The notes under the pieces are model-generated. The model saw only the letters and a list, made by a program, of their open reading frames with translations. It was not told the origin of the DNA and ran no database searches. The position numbers and the translations under genes were made by a program. A DNA stretch of 64,000 nucleotides from positions 5,514 to 69,513 of the forward strand of contig CAVPWP010000004.1 of NCBI GenBank assembly GCA_963709395.1, written 5' to 3'. Shown here piece after piece: positions 46,544 through 55,978 of this stretch (positions are counted from its first letter, which is position 1; every line of letters starts with the position of its first letter). Origin of the DNA: CAVPWP01 sp963709395 (GTDB lineage: Bacteria > Pseudomonadota > Alphaproteobacteria > Rhodobacterales > Rhodobacteraceae).

Positions 46544-48859
46544 CTAGAGCCGCGCCAGTGCCCGTTCCATGGCACCGAGGGCAAGATCGGCGTCGGCGGG
46601 CGTGAAGACCAGCGGCGGTCGCATCTTGATGATGTTGGCGTGAACACCCTCGCCGCCGACAAGCAGAGCCTCGTCACGAAGGAGATTGATCAGGCGGTCG
46701 GTTTCGTCCGGGGCCGGGTCCAGCGTCGTCCGGTCACGAACCAGTTCCACGCCGAAGGCAAGACCGGTGCCCCGCACGTCGCCAATGATCGGGAACCGCT
46801 CCTTCAACCGCATCAGCCCGGCCTTGAAATGCGCGCCGGTGGCGGTGGCGCCGCGCAAGAGGTCGCGGTCGCGGATCTCGTCCAGAACCGAAAGGCCGGC
46901 CGCGCAGGAGACGTTGTTGCCGCCGAATGTCGAGAAGAACGCGGTCTGTTCGACGAAGTGGTCGAAGATTTCCGGTCGCGTCAGAACCACGCCAATCGGA
47001 TGGCCATTCCCCGCTGGCTTGCCGATGGTGACGAAATCCGGGACGACACCGTGGTGCTGGTAACCGAAGAAATGGGTTCCCATCCGTCCGAAGCCCGACT
47101 GCACCTCGTCCGAGATGCATAGGCCCCCCGCCTTGCGTACCCTCTCGAACACCCCCGCGACGTAGCCCGCTACGGGTTCGAGGATGCCGTTCGTCATGAA
47201 CGCCATGTCGACGATCACCGCCGCGGGCTTCATTCCGGCCGTCCGGAGCGCGGCAATGGCTGCGTCGGTATCCTCGGCATAGCGTTCGCCGATGTCGGGC
47301 GTGCCGTGCCGGTGGATGCCGCGATAGCCATCAGGGGCGAGGATGGTGCGCACGTGGTCGGGCATCTCGCCCCGGCGAAGCGCCGAGGGCGAGACGGCGT
47401 CGATCGCCTCGGTGATGCCGTGATAGGCGAATTCCTGAGCGATGAACCCGCGATTGCCAGTCCACGCCCGGGCCATGCGCCATGCCACGTCGTTGGCCTC
47501 TGACCCCGAGTTGACGAAGGCGCATGCGGTCAGTTCCCCGCCGGTCAGCGCGCCGAGCCGTTCCGCATAGTCCAGCACCTGTTCGCCAAGATACCGCGTA
47601 TTGGTGTTGAGAATGCGCGCCTGCGCCGAAATCGCCTCGGTCACGCGGGGATTGCAGTGACCGATGATGGGCACGTTGTTGTAGCAGTCCAGATAACGAC
47701 GCCCCGCAGCATCGTAGAGCCAGACGCCCGCGCCGCGCACGATATGAAGCGGAGGGTCGTAGAAGACATAGGGCCGCGCGCCCATCACCGCACGGCGCCG
47801 CTCCATCAGTCGCGCGACCGGCTGGACCGTAACCGGCCCCGACCGCCCCGTCGCAGCGGCGAAGATCGACGTGGCTCGGTCGCGGCCGATGGCCGTCATC
47901 CGGGCGAGCGTGGCGGCGTCGCCGAACCCCGCCTCGCCGATGTAATCGGCCTGGTCCGGAGTTTCGGCCGCGCGGGTTGCGGTGATGATCCGAGTAAGAA
48001 CCTGGCGCGCGACCATGAGGTCGTAGAGCAGGTCCATCTCCTCGATTTCGATCGGCTGAACGGAATGGAAGCCCGCGACCATTGCCGCCCACATCGCCTC
48101 GGTATCGCCGGCGCCGTGCGTGAAATCCGGAAGCGCGTCGGCGAGGTCGAGGATCGCGGGGCCGTGAAACATGTCGCCGAAGTCGATCATCCCTGCGACG
48201 CGGTTGTCGGGTCCGAGGATCAGGTTATGGCCGTGGATGTCACCATGGATCACCTGTGCCCTGAGCGTCCCAAGACGCGGCAGAACCTGCGTCGCGAAAT
48301 GGTCGATCAATGCCTCGACCGGCGCCCTGTCGAGGCCAAGATGACGCGCACGGTCGCGCAGATGGACAAGCTCGCGCACGTCCCAGAGCAGATGGCGCCC
48401 ATGTGCGGCCGGGTGGAAATACCCGCGCAAACCCCTTTGCAGTCGCGCGATCATCGCGCCGAAGTGGTGGTAATCCTCGTTGCGGATCCCGTCGTCGTCG
48501 GCAAGTCGCCCCGGAAGATACGAAAGGACGCAGACCCGCCAGACGCGGCCATCCGCGCCTGCGACGACAGCCCAATCCGCGCCGTCCTGCGCCCTGCGGG
48601 GGCGCGGTACGGGAAGATCCGGATCGACCTTTGCGAGGTGGTGAAGGGCGCCGAGCTGGCAGGCGATGACCCCATCGCCCTCGTCGGCATTGAAAACCTT
48701 CATCACCCAGTCACGACCCGCGTCGTCGGTGACCCGGTGGTTCAGGTCGCGCTCGGAGTAGAGCGGCCGCAGGTGTCCGATCAGCCCGAATTCGTCCCGT
48801 GCGAGGGCAGTCAGCCGTCCGGGATCGAGATCTGGTGGAGTGGCCTTCAGGAATTTCAC
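46544..48859 (-). CDS. APH-type kinase / class III PLP enzyme fusion (hydroxylysine or ethanolamine kinase-phospholyase type)
   Basis: A 771-residue two-domain protein. Residues 1-340 are an aminoglycoside-phosphotransferase-like kinase with QVIHGDIHGHNLILG (catalytic Asp) and VAGMIDFGDMFHGP. Residues 345-771 are a class III PLP enzyme with FVNSGSEANDVAWRMARAW, CISDEVQSGFGRMG and the PLP Lys in TIGKPAGNGHPIG. In animals similar kinase and lyase activities are separate proteins (HYKK with PHYKPL, or ethanolamine kinase with ETNPPL): the first phosphorylates a hydroxyl, the second eliminates phosphate and ammonia to give an aldehyde. The same pair in one chain suggests this chemistry, but plain transaminase activity is possible. 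Confidence 0.82.
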   Translation of the reverse strand: MKFLKATPPDLDPGRLTALARDEFGLIGHLRPLYSERDLNHRVTDDAGRDWVMKVFNADEGDGVIACQLGALHHLAKVDPDLPVPRPRRAQDGADWAVVAGADGRVWRVCVLSYLPGRLADDDGIRNEDYHHFGAMIARLQRGLRGYFHPAAHGRHLLWDVRELVHLRDRARHLGLDRAPVEALIDHFATQVLPRLGTLRAQVIHGDIHGHNLILGPDNRVAGMIDFGDMFHGPAILDLADALPDFTHGAGDTEAMWAAMVAGFHSVQPIEIEEMDLLYDLMVARQVLTRIITATRAAETPDQADYIGEAGFGDAATLARMTAIGRDRATSIFAAATGRSGPVTVQPVARLMERRRAVMGARPYVFYDPPLHIVRGAGVWLYDAAGRRYLDCYNNVPIIGHCNPRVTEAISAQARILNTNTRYLGEQVLDYAERLGALTGGELTACAFVNSGSEANDVAWRMARAWTGNRGFIAQEFAYHGITEAIDAVSPSALRRGEMPDHVRTILAPDGYRGIHRHGTPDIGERYAEDTDAAIAALRTAGMKPAAVIVDMAFMTNGILEPVAGYVAGVFERVRKAGGLCISDEVQSGFGRMGTHFFGYQHHGVVPDFVTIGKPAGNGHPIGVVLTRPEIFDHFVEQTAFFSTFGGNNVSCAAGLSVLDEIRDRDLLRGATATGAHFKAGLMRLKERFPIIGDVRGTGLAFGVELVRDRTTLDPAPDETDRLINLLRDEALLVGGEGVHANIIKMRPPLVFTPADADLALGAMERALARL

Positions 48860-48904
48860 AGCGGTTGCGCCCGACGGAAGGTGCAGCCTTCGGAACTCGT
48901 GGGA

Positions 48905-50528
48905 TCAAAGGACCGCATAGGCCTCGCTCATGTCCTTTGCACCCATGCGCGCATCCCGCAGGATTTCGGCGGCCGCGTTGCGCCCGGGCGCACCCATGAC
49001 CCCTCCGCCCGGATGGGTGGAGGACCCGCACATCCAGAGGTCCCTGATCGGGCTGCGGTACTGGGCATAGCCAGGTACCGGGCGGTTGAAGAGCAACTGG
49101 TCGAAGGTCAGCTCACCCTGAAAGATGTTGCCGCCCGTGAGTCCGACCTCGTTTTCAAGCTCGCGCGGGGTGCGCACCTCGACATGCAGGATGCTGTCCT
49201 TGAAGCCCGGCGCGTGGCGTTCCATCTGATCGAGGCAGGTCGCTGCGAACGCATCTCGGTCTGCATCCGTCCAGTCCCGGCCCTCGAGCTTCGGCGGCGC
49301 GTATTGCACGAAGACCGACATGAAGTGTTTGCCGGTCGGCGTCATCGTCGGGTCGATGGTCGACGGGATCATCACGTCAAGGAACGGATCGCGGCTCCAG
49401 CGCTGTGCCTTCCAGTCGTCATACGCGCGTTCGATCCGCTCGATCGTATCGGTGAAATGCAGCGCGCCCCGGATGTTCGGCGCGCCTTCGGGCAGCGCGG
49501 GGAACCTCGGCAGGCGGTCGAGCGCGATGTTGAGTTTGCCCGACGAGCCGCGGATCTTGAAGTTCCTGACCCTCCTGACGAAGTCCGGAGGCAGGTCATC
49601 CTCATCCACGTGCTTCAGAAAGGTGCGCTGGACATCCATGTTGGAGATCACGCGCCGCGCACGGATCTCGTCGCCATTGTTCAGGACGATGCCGGTCGCG
49701 CGCCCATTCCTGACAAGCACCCTGTCGATGCCGTGGCCCATGCGAACCTCGCCCCCGGCCGCCTCGAGCGAGGATTTCAGCGCATTGGAGATCGCCCCCA
49801 TGCCGCCGCGGGCATATCCCCAGGCGCCGACGTTTCCGTCCACATCGCCCATCATGTGATGCAGACAGGATATACGCCGTGCCGGGTGACATCGGCCCGA
49901 GGTTCGTTCCGGTGAAGGCCGCCACCGCCTGCATCGCCTTGATCACGGGCGTTTCGAAATACTCGTCGAGGTAATCGGCGATCGACATCGTCCAGAAGCG
50001 GATCATGTCGCACAACTGACGCTCGCTCAAACCGAACATCCGCTTGCCGAGCCAGGCAAGCTCCGAGATGTCTCGCGGCCGGAAGCTTGCAGGATCGGCG
50101 GCGGTCCGCAGAAGCATCGGCCGGATGAAGCGGCAATGACGAAGGATGTCCCGGTTGTACCTGTCGTAGCTTTCTGCGTCTCGGGGGCTGTGGCGGGCGA
50201 ACTCGCGGCGGTTGGCGTCATGATCGCGATAGGCGCCAAGATAGCCGCCGTCTTCCTTGAAGACCGCCCCCCCTTCATAGGGCAGGATCTGGAGCCCGTG
50301 TCTGGGCAGGTCGAGGTCGCGCATGATCTCGGGCCGGAAGAGCGACGAGACATAGGAGCAGTTGGAATAGGTGAAGCCCGGGTAAAGCTCACGGCTGACG
50401 GCAGCGCCCCCGACATAGTCGTTCTTCTCGACGACCAGCGTCTTCAACCCGGCGCGCGCCAGGTAACAGGCGGCAACAAGTCCGTTGTGCCCCGCCCCGA
50501 CGATCACCGCGTCATAGGTCATTGCCAT
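48905..50528 (-). CDS. NAD(P)/FAD-dependent oxidoreductase of the phytoene-desaturase-like (PYROXD2) type, one frameshift
   Basis: A flavoprotein of about 540 residues. The N-terminal FAD loop is AVIVGAGHNGLVAACYLARA, followed by VVEKNDYVGGAAVSRELYPG. The C-terminal FAD motif is LWMCGSSTHPGGGVMGAPGR. An extra base near 49868 splits the frame at AYILLHHMMGDVDGN. PYROXD2-like proteins are related to carotenoid and amine oxidoreductases, and no carotenoid genes lie nearby. It is on the same strand as the kinase-lyase fusion, 45 bp upstream of it, so they are probably co-transcribed. ATGs at 50528 and 50522 are both possible starts. Confidence 0.82.
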
Positions 50529-51191
50529 GCCTTCCTGATCGCCATCAGAGTTCTGCTGGGAAAGCAGAGGCCGCTTTGCATTGGAATCTTTGGTTCCTTC
50601 CCGTTTTTCGATGTTCCACAAGTGACCCTCTGGTTGTCCGGATGCTGGCCGTATCGCTTCCGTCGATCAAGAGCCTCTTTCCTTGTTGGATCCTGTTCCT
50701 CTGCGCGGCGGACATTGTCGCGGGCTCGCAAGCTCCAAGTGCGTCGAACGTCAGAAAGCCGAATGCCTTCCCCCTCACGCCATAACCCCTGCCCGATGAC
50801 CGGGGTTTGGCGGTCCATCACCTCACCCCCATTCCATCTGCGGAAAGCCTTTGCTTCTCCAAACCCGCCCCACCCTCACTCCCCCTGGAAGGTGGTGGGG
50901 GGAAGCCCCACCCACCACCACGCGCACTTTCCGAAGGGCCGCAGCAGGGTAGTTCAGAGTCCCTCCGGGCCTACCAGTCCATCCCGTCCCACTCTCCGGT
51001 CCATCGCCCCATCCAATTGCCAATTCTCGGGTTTTCCGACGTTTTTTTGCGTTCCGGGGCCTCTTCCTCTAGAAAGGCCTCGCGCGGTGTCGCTTGCGAG
51101 TGGCGCCAGAACCCAGACCGCCAGGCCGCGCGATGCCTGCTTCATGCGGCGCGTCTTCCGGCCACAAGGCGGCAAGACAAGGAGGACAGTC
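50529..51191. other. Right end of the island and leader of uspA, gene-free
   Basis: 663 bp without a supported gene. It holds the right attachment repeat (50957-50979) and, 38 bp to its left, a strong hairpin at 50891-50919 (GGTGGTGGG with CCCACCACC). The uspA promoter must lie on the right side. GGAGG lies 6 bases before the uspA ATG. Confidence 0.5.
50957..50979 (+). repeat. Right attachment-site repeat (copy of tRNA 3' end)
   Basis: Identical over 23 bp to 40418-40440. The match extends left as GTTC with one inserted base, i.e. into the T stem of the tRNA. There is no functional tRNA here, as expected for the distal site of an element integrated in a tRNA gene. Confidence 0.8.
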
Positions 51192-51611
51192 ATGTTCCGA
51201 CGCATCATGGCACCCGTCGATCTGAACCATCTGGACCGGATCGCGCGGGCCATCGACGTGACCGTCGACGAAGCCAGGCATCACGGGGCCCATGTCGATT
51301 TCGTCACGGTCACCGCGGCCACGCCCGGGAAGCTCGGCCACAACCCGGAGGAGGTGCACGGCAAGCTCGAGGCCTTCGTCGCCGCCCAGCGCGAAGCGCA
51401 CGGGATCGACGCCTCGGCCCGGATCATCGTCAGTCATGACCCGACGACCGATGTCGACGACGCGCTTCTCAAAGCGGTCAAGGACACGAACGCGGACCTG
51501 GTGATCATGGCCTCGCACAAACCCGGGCTGGCCGACTACTTCTGGCCCTCGAACGGCGGCAAGCTTGCCTCGCACAGCGGTGTTTCGGTCCTTCTGGTCC
51601 GCGACGCCTGA
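51192..51611 (+). CDS. Universal stress protein (UspA family)
   Basis: A 139-residue UspA-fold protein. It begins MFRRIMAPVDLNHLDRIARA and ends with ADLVIMASHKP and the ATP-type loop GGKLASHSGVSVLLVRDA. It follows a strong GGAGG and lies 25 bp upstream of the BCCT transporter gene. Usp domains that accompany transporters often modulate them, so the pairing may be functional. Confidence 0.88.
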   Translation: MFRRIMAPVDLNHLDRIARAIDVTVDEARHHGAHVDFVTVTAATPGKLGHNPEEVHGKLEAFVAAQREAHGIDASARIIVSHDPTTDVDDALLKAVKDTNADLVIMASHKPGLADYFWPSNGGKLASHSGVSVLLVRDA

Positions 51612-51636
51612 TCCCCCAAGCAGAAAGGAGGCCAGG

Positions 51637-53278
51637 ATGGTCGACGAATCAACGGACCAGGGCATCCCCGCGCCAGAGGGGGAGGTCGAGATCATCGAGA
51701 CCGATTACGAGATCGGTCAGGACAATATCGAGGGGCAGTTGGGCCCCTTCGGCTTTGACATCCACAACCCCGTATTCCTTGTCTCGGGGCTGTCGGTCGT
51801 CGCCTTCGTTTTCTACACGCTCGCGCTGCCCGAACAGGCCGGCGGTCTCTTCTCATGGCTCTTCAGCGCCACCACCAAGGGCTTCGACTGGTTCTTCCTC
51901 GGGTCGGCCAACGTCTTCGTGCTGTTCTGCCTCTTCCTGATCGTCACCCCCTGGGGCTCGGTCAGACTGGGCGGGGCCGAGGCCACGCCCGACTATTCCT
52001 ATGTCGGATGGTTCGCGATGCTCTTTGCCGCGGGCATGGGCATCGGGCTGATGTTCTACGGCGTGTCCGAGCCTCTCAGCCACTTCTCGTCCTCCTTTGG
52101 CGGAACCGCCCTCGACGAAAACGGGGTACGATCCGACTGGGCCCCGCTTGGCGCGGCGGTCGGCGACGAGGCCGAAATCGATCCGGCTGGGCATGGCCGC
52201 CACGATCTTTCACTGGGGCCTGCACCCCTGGGCGATCTACGCCATCGTGGGGCTGTCGCTGGCGCTCTTCAGCTACAACAAGGGCTTGCCGCTCACGATC
52301 CGGTCGGCATTCTACCCGCTCCTGGGCGACCGTGTCTGGGGCTGGCCCGGACATATCATCGACATCCTCGCGGTCTTCGCCACGCTCTTTGGCCTCGCGA
52401 CCTCGCTGGGGTTCGGGGCGGCGCAGGCCAATGCCGGCTTGAACGAGCTTTTCGGCATCCCGATCGGCAACACGACCGAGGTGCTCCTGATCACCGGCAT
52501 CACGGCCATTGCCCTGATCTCGGTGCTGCGCGGTCTCGACGGCGGCGTGAAGATCCTGTCGGAGATCAACATGGGGCTCGCGTTCGCGCTTCTGCTCTTC
52601 GTGCTGATCGCGGGGCCGACGATTGCCATCCTGACGGGCTTTGTCGACTATCTGGGCGCCTACCTGCAGTACCTGCCTGCCCTCTCGAACCCGGTCGGGC
52701 GTGAGGATGTGAACTTCATGCAGGGCTGGACGTCGTTCTACTGGGCGTGGTGGATCAGCTGGTCGCCCTTCGTGGGCATGTTCATCGCCCGCGTCAGCCG
52801 GGGCCGCACGGTGCGCGAGTTCGTCACCTGCGTGCTGCTGATCCCCAGCCTCGTCTGTGTGCTGTGGATGAGCGTCTTCGGCGGCGTCGCGATCCAGCAG
52901 GTCGTGCAGGACGGCTTTACCGGCGCGCAGGAGGCCGCCCTCCCGATCCAGCTCTTCAAGATGCTGGGCGAGTTGCCGATGGCGCAGATCACCTCGCTGA
53001 TCGGGATCGTGCTGGTGATCGTGTTCTTCGTCACCTCGTCGGACTCGGGCTCGCTCGTGATCGACACGATCACGGCGGGCGGCAAGATCGACGCGCCCGT
53101 GCCGCAACGGGTGTTCTGGTGCACCTTCGAGGGCGCGGTCGCCATCGTGCTTCTGCTGTCGGCGGGCGGGCTGTCCTCGCTCCAGTCGATGGTCATTTCG
53201 ACCGGGCTGCCGTTCACGGTCGTCCTGCTGGTAATGTGCTGGGCGGTGCTGCGCGGGCTGATGTCGGAACCGCGCTGA
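51637..53278 (+). CDS. BCCT family transporter (betaine/choline/carnitine type), one frameshift
   Basis: A 12-helix secondary transporter of about 546 residues. It has FAAGMGIGLMFYGVSEPLSH, HWGLHPWAIYAIVGLSLALF and the BCCT signature WWISWSPFVGMFIARVSRGR with TVREF. An indel near 52182 splits it between helices 3 and 4. AAAGGAGG precedes the ATG at 51637. Glycine betaine, choline or related quaternary amines are the expected substrates for osmoprotection or catabolism. Confidence 0.88.
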
Positions 53279-53299
53279 CAGGAGGACCAGCGGCGGGTC

Positions 53300-54619
53300 T
53301 CAGCGGCCGAGCACCAGCTCGGCCCTGAGCCCGCCCAGCCGTTCGCTGGCGCCCAGGCGCAGCGTGCCGCCATGCTGCCGGGCGATGTCGGCGGCGATCG
53401 ACAAGCCCAGCCCGACCCCGGTTCCCCGGTCCTGGTTGCGCGCGGCGTCGAGCCGGGTGAAGGGCTTGAGCGCCTCGTCCCGCTTGTCGGCCGGGATACC
53501 GGGCCCGTCGTCCTCGACCACGAAACGCGCGGCGCGGTCGGTCACGATCAGGCTGACCTCGGCCTTGCTGCCGTAACGGATTGCATTTCCGATGAGGTTG
53601 TCGAGCGCGCGACCCACTGCCAGCGGCCGCATCGAAACGTCACCGTCACCGCGCACCTCGTGCAGGACAGCCTGCCCCCCGCCGCGCACCGCCCGCGCCA
53701 CCGCCGCCTCGACCACCTCGCGGGCATCCACCGTCTCGGGGTCGTCCAGCGCGCTGCCCCGTGTGAAGTCGAGAAAGGCGTCGACCATGCGCTCCATGTC
53801 CGAGACGTCTCGCTGCATGTCGCGGGCATCCTCGTCCTGGTCGAGCATCGACAAGCCCAGCTTCAGTCGGGTCAGCGGAGTGCGCAGATCGTGGCTGACC
53901 CCCGACAGCATCAGCGTGCGCTGTTCGATCTGCCGCTCGATCCGGTTGCGCATGTCGAGAAAGGCCATGCCCGCCGCCCGCACCTCGGTGGCACCCGACG
54001 GACGATAGGGCACCGATAGCCCGCGCCCGAAGGCCTCGGCGGCCGCCGCAAGCCGTTTGACCGGGCGCAGCTGGTTGCGCAGGAAGAGATAGGCCACGAT
54101 CGTCATGATGATCGAGACGCCGACCACCAGAACCAGGAGCTGGTGGGGATTGGACGCCGAGACGCGGCGGCGCGAGAATTCCATCAGCATGGGTCCGTGC
54201 CGGGTTTCGAGAAGGAAGGTCACGACGTCGTCGTTCGAGGCAAGATCGATACCCGCGATCCCCGGAATACCGGCACGCAACGTCTCGATCACGACCCGTC
54301 CCGACAAGTCGAAGACCCGCCGCGAGTCGCCCTCGGGGCCCTCGGCCGGCAGGCGCACGACCACGGCCAGGGGGTCTGCAAGCTCGGCGATGACGCGCTG
54401 TGCGGCCTCGCTGTCGGGCGCGTCGTCGATCAGCCGCACGAGGTAGGAGACCTCGATCAGGACGTTCTGCGTCATCTGCTCGGTCACGTCCTCATAGAGG
54501 CGCTGGATGAAGGTGACCGACAGGACAAGCTGGATCGTCACGATCGGCACCAGCAGGATAAGCGCGGCCCGCCCGTAGAGCGACCGCGGCATATAGGCTT
54601 TCATCCAGCGAAAGGTCAT
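53300..54619 (-). CDS. EnvZ-type sensor histidine kinase
   Basis: A 439-residue membrane kinase. The first transmembrane helix is ALILLVPIVTIQLVLSVTFI, then a periplasmic domain (about 40-160), a second helix (LLVLVVGVSIIMTIVAYLFL), HAMP, HisKA with the phospho-His in SGVSHDLRTPLTRLK and HATPase with EDDGPGIP and GTGVGLGLSIAADI. The layout is that of EnvZ/RstB kinases. No response regulator gene adjoins it in this window, so its partner is unknown. It is convergent with the BCCT gene. Confidence 0.9.
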   Translation of the reverse strand: MTFRWMKAYMPRSLYGRAALILLVPIVTIQLVLSVTFIQRLYEDVTEQMTQNVLIEVSYLVRLIDDAPDSEAAQRVIAELADPLAVVVRLPAEGPEGDSRRVFDLSGRVVIETLRAGIPGIAGIDLASNDDVVTFLLETRHGPMLMEFSRRRVSASNPHQLLVLVVGVSIIMTIVAYLFLRNQLRPVKRLAAAAEAFGRGLSVPYRPSGATEVRAAGMAFLDMRNRIERQIEQRTLMLSGVSHDLRTPLTRLKLGLSMLDQDEDARDMQRDVSDMERMVDAFLDFTRGSALDDPETVDAREVVEAAVARAVRGGGQAVLHEVRGDGDVSMRPLAVGRALDNLIGNAIRYGSKAEVSLIVTDRAARFVVEDDGPGIPADKRDEALKPFTRLDAARNQDRGTGVGLGLSIAADIARQHGGTLRLGASERLGGLRAELVLGR

Positions 54620-54780
54620 GCCCGCACCCTAGGGCCGCCCGGCCCCGCGCGGAAGGCAAAAGCCGCGGCTGGACGCCGCGGAACGCCCCCGGTGCGGCCT
54701 GCGGAGGCAGAGACCGGACCGCGAACGCTTGCACGTGCAACGATGTTGCCGTTAACCTTTGTCCCGACCGGGGTCACCAT

Positions 54781-55707
54781 ATGCGGAAAGGACTGGACAT
54801 CGCCGACCGTCCCGAACCCGGCCAGCCGATCGCGATAGAGCCGGGGCTTCGGCGCATCCTGGCCCCGAACCCGTCGGCTATGACCCACTGGGGCACAAAC
54901 ACCTATATCCTGGGCGAGGACGAGGTCGCGGTGATCGACCCCGGGCCGGACGACGCCGACCACCTCGAGGCACTTCTGGACGCGGTGCGCGGCGGCGGAC
55001 GCGGCGCGCGCATCAGCCATATCCTCGTCACCCATGCCCACCGCGACCACAGCGCGCTGGCACGGCGCCTGGCCGACCTGAGCGGCGCACCCGTCCTTGG
55101 CTTCGGGCCGGCGACAGCGGGACGCAGCGCGGTCATGGAGGGGCTGGCGCGCCAGGGCTTGGTCGGTGGCGGCGAGGGCATCGACCACGGGTTTTCACCC
55201 GACCTCGCGCTCGAGGATGGCGCGGTCGTCGAGGGCGCAGGCTGGCGGCTGACCGCGCTCTGGACGCCGGGGCATTTCGCCGGGCACCTGTGCTTCGAAC
55301 GCGACGGCGCGGTCTTCACCGGCGACCATGTCATGGGCTGGGCGTCGACCATGATCTCGCCGCCCGACGGCGACGTCACCGCCTTCATGACGTCCTGCGC
55401 GCGCCTGCGAAGGGTCGGTGCGCGGCGCTTCTACCCCGGCCACGGCGCGCCGGTCGAGGACCCCGAGGGGCGGCTCGACTGGCTGATGCGCCACAGGCGC
55501 GAGCGTGAAGCACAAATCCTTGCCGCGCTTGGACGAACACCGCTCGACCTTGGCACCCTGACCCGCCGGATCTACCACGACGCCCCGGTGCTGCTTCTTC
55601 CCGCCGCCGAACGCAACGTGCTGGCCCACCTCGTCGATCTCGACACGCGCCGGCTGGTCAGGGCGATCCCCAAGCTTGGCACCAAGGCGCGCTTCGTGCG
55701 CAACTGA
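54781..55707 (+). CDS. MBL-fold metallo-hydrolase (LACTB2-like)
   Basis: A 308-residue protein. The metallo-beta-lactamase motif THAHRDHSALARRL (HxHxDH) is followed by FAGHLCFERDGAVFTGDHVM and YPGHGAPVE. The C-terminal 70 residues form the winged-helix tail common in this subgroup (REREAQILAALG to HLVDLDTRRLVRAI). LACTB2-like proteins include nucleases and thioesterase-like enzymes; the substrate is unknown. The ATG at 54781 is preferred. Confidence 0.87.
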   Translation: MRKGLDIADRPEPGQPIAIEPGLRRILAPNPSAMTHWGTNTYILGEDEVAVIDPGPDDADHLEALLDAVRGGGRGARISHILVTHAHRDHSALARRLADLSGAPVLGFGPATAGRSAVMEGLARQGLVGGGEGIDHGFSPDLALEDGAVVEGAGWRLTALWTPGHFAGHLCFERDGAVFTGDHVMGWASTMISPPDGDVTAFMTSCARLRRVGARRFYPGHGAPVEDPEGRLDWLMRHRREREAQILAALGRTPLDLGTLTRRIYHDAPVLLLPAAERNVLAHLVDLDTRRLVRAIPKLGTKARFVRN

Positions 55708-55785
55708 CCCGGTCAAGAGGCCCGGCCAACAGGGCGCTTTCCCTCTGGACGGGGTCCGGGGCGCTTGTTATATCGCCCCGCGTGT

Positions 55786-55860
55786 TCCGGCGTAGCTCAG
55801 CGGTAGAGCAGTTGACTGTTAATCAATTGGTCGTAGGTTCGATCCCTACCGCCGGAGCCA
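55786..55860 (+). tRNA. tRNA-Asn (GTT)
   Basis: A cloverleaf with acceptor TCCGGCG/CGCCGGA, D arm GCTCAGCGGTAGAGC, anticodon GTT in ACTGTTAAT, T arm TAGGTTCGATCCCTA and encoded CCA at 55858-55860. The integrase gene starts 119 bp beyond its 3' end. Confidence 0.95.
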
Positions 55861-55978
55861 AATTCCTCTCAAGCCACTGATTTTGCTTGCGCCCTCCCAC
55901 AGAGGAGTCGCAGAGCGCGCGGTCTGGCACGACTCCTGTCGCCTCCCCTGTCACAAACTCTGGCACAGGGAGTCGCGC

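Larger units (their letters stand above)
40418..50979. mobile_element. Genomic island flanked by a tRNA-derived direct repeat
   Basis: The region is bounded on the left by the 3' end of the CAT tRNA and on the right by a copy of the same bases. It holds AraC, arylsulfatase, DUF2092, a small exported protein, a beta-barrel, a kinase/PLP-enzyme fusion and an FAD oxidoreductase. None of these is a core housekeeping gene. No integrase, excisionase or replication gene is present, so the element is either a decayed island or is moved in trans. Confidence 0.65.

Noticed and set aside
50136..51611. A 491-residue protein ending in UspA
   Set aside because: UspA starts at 51192 with a strong ribosome site; the upstream part crosses the attachment repeat and has no domain.
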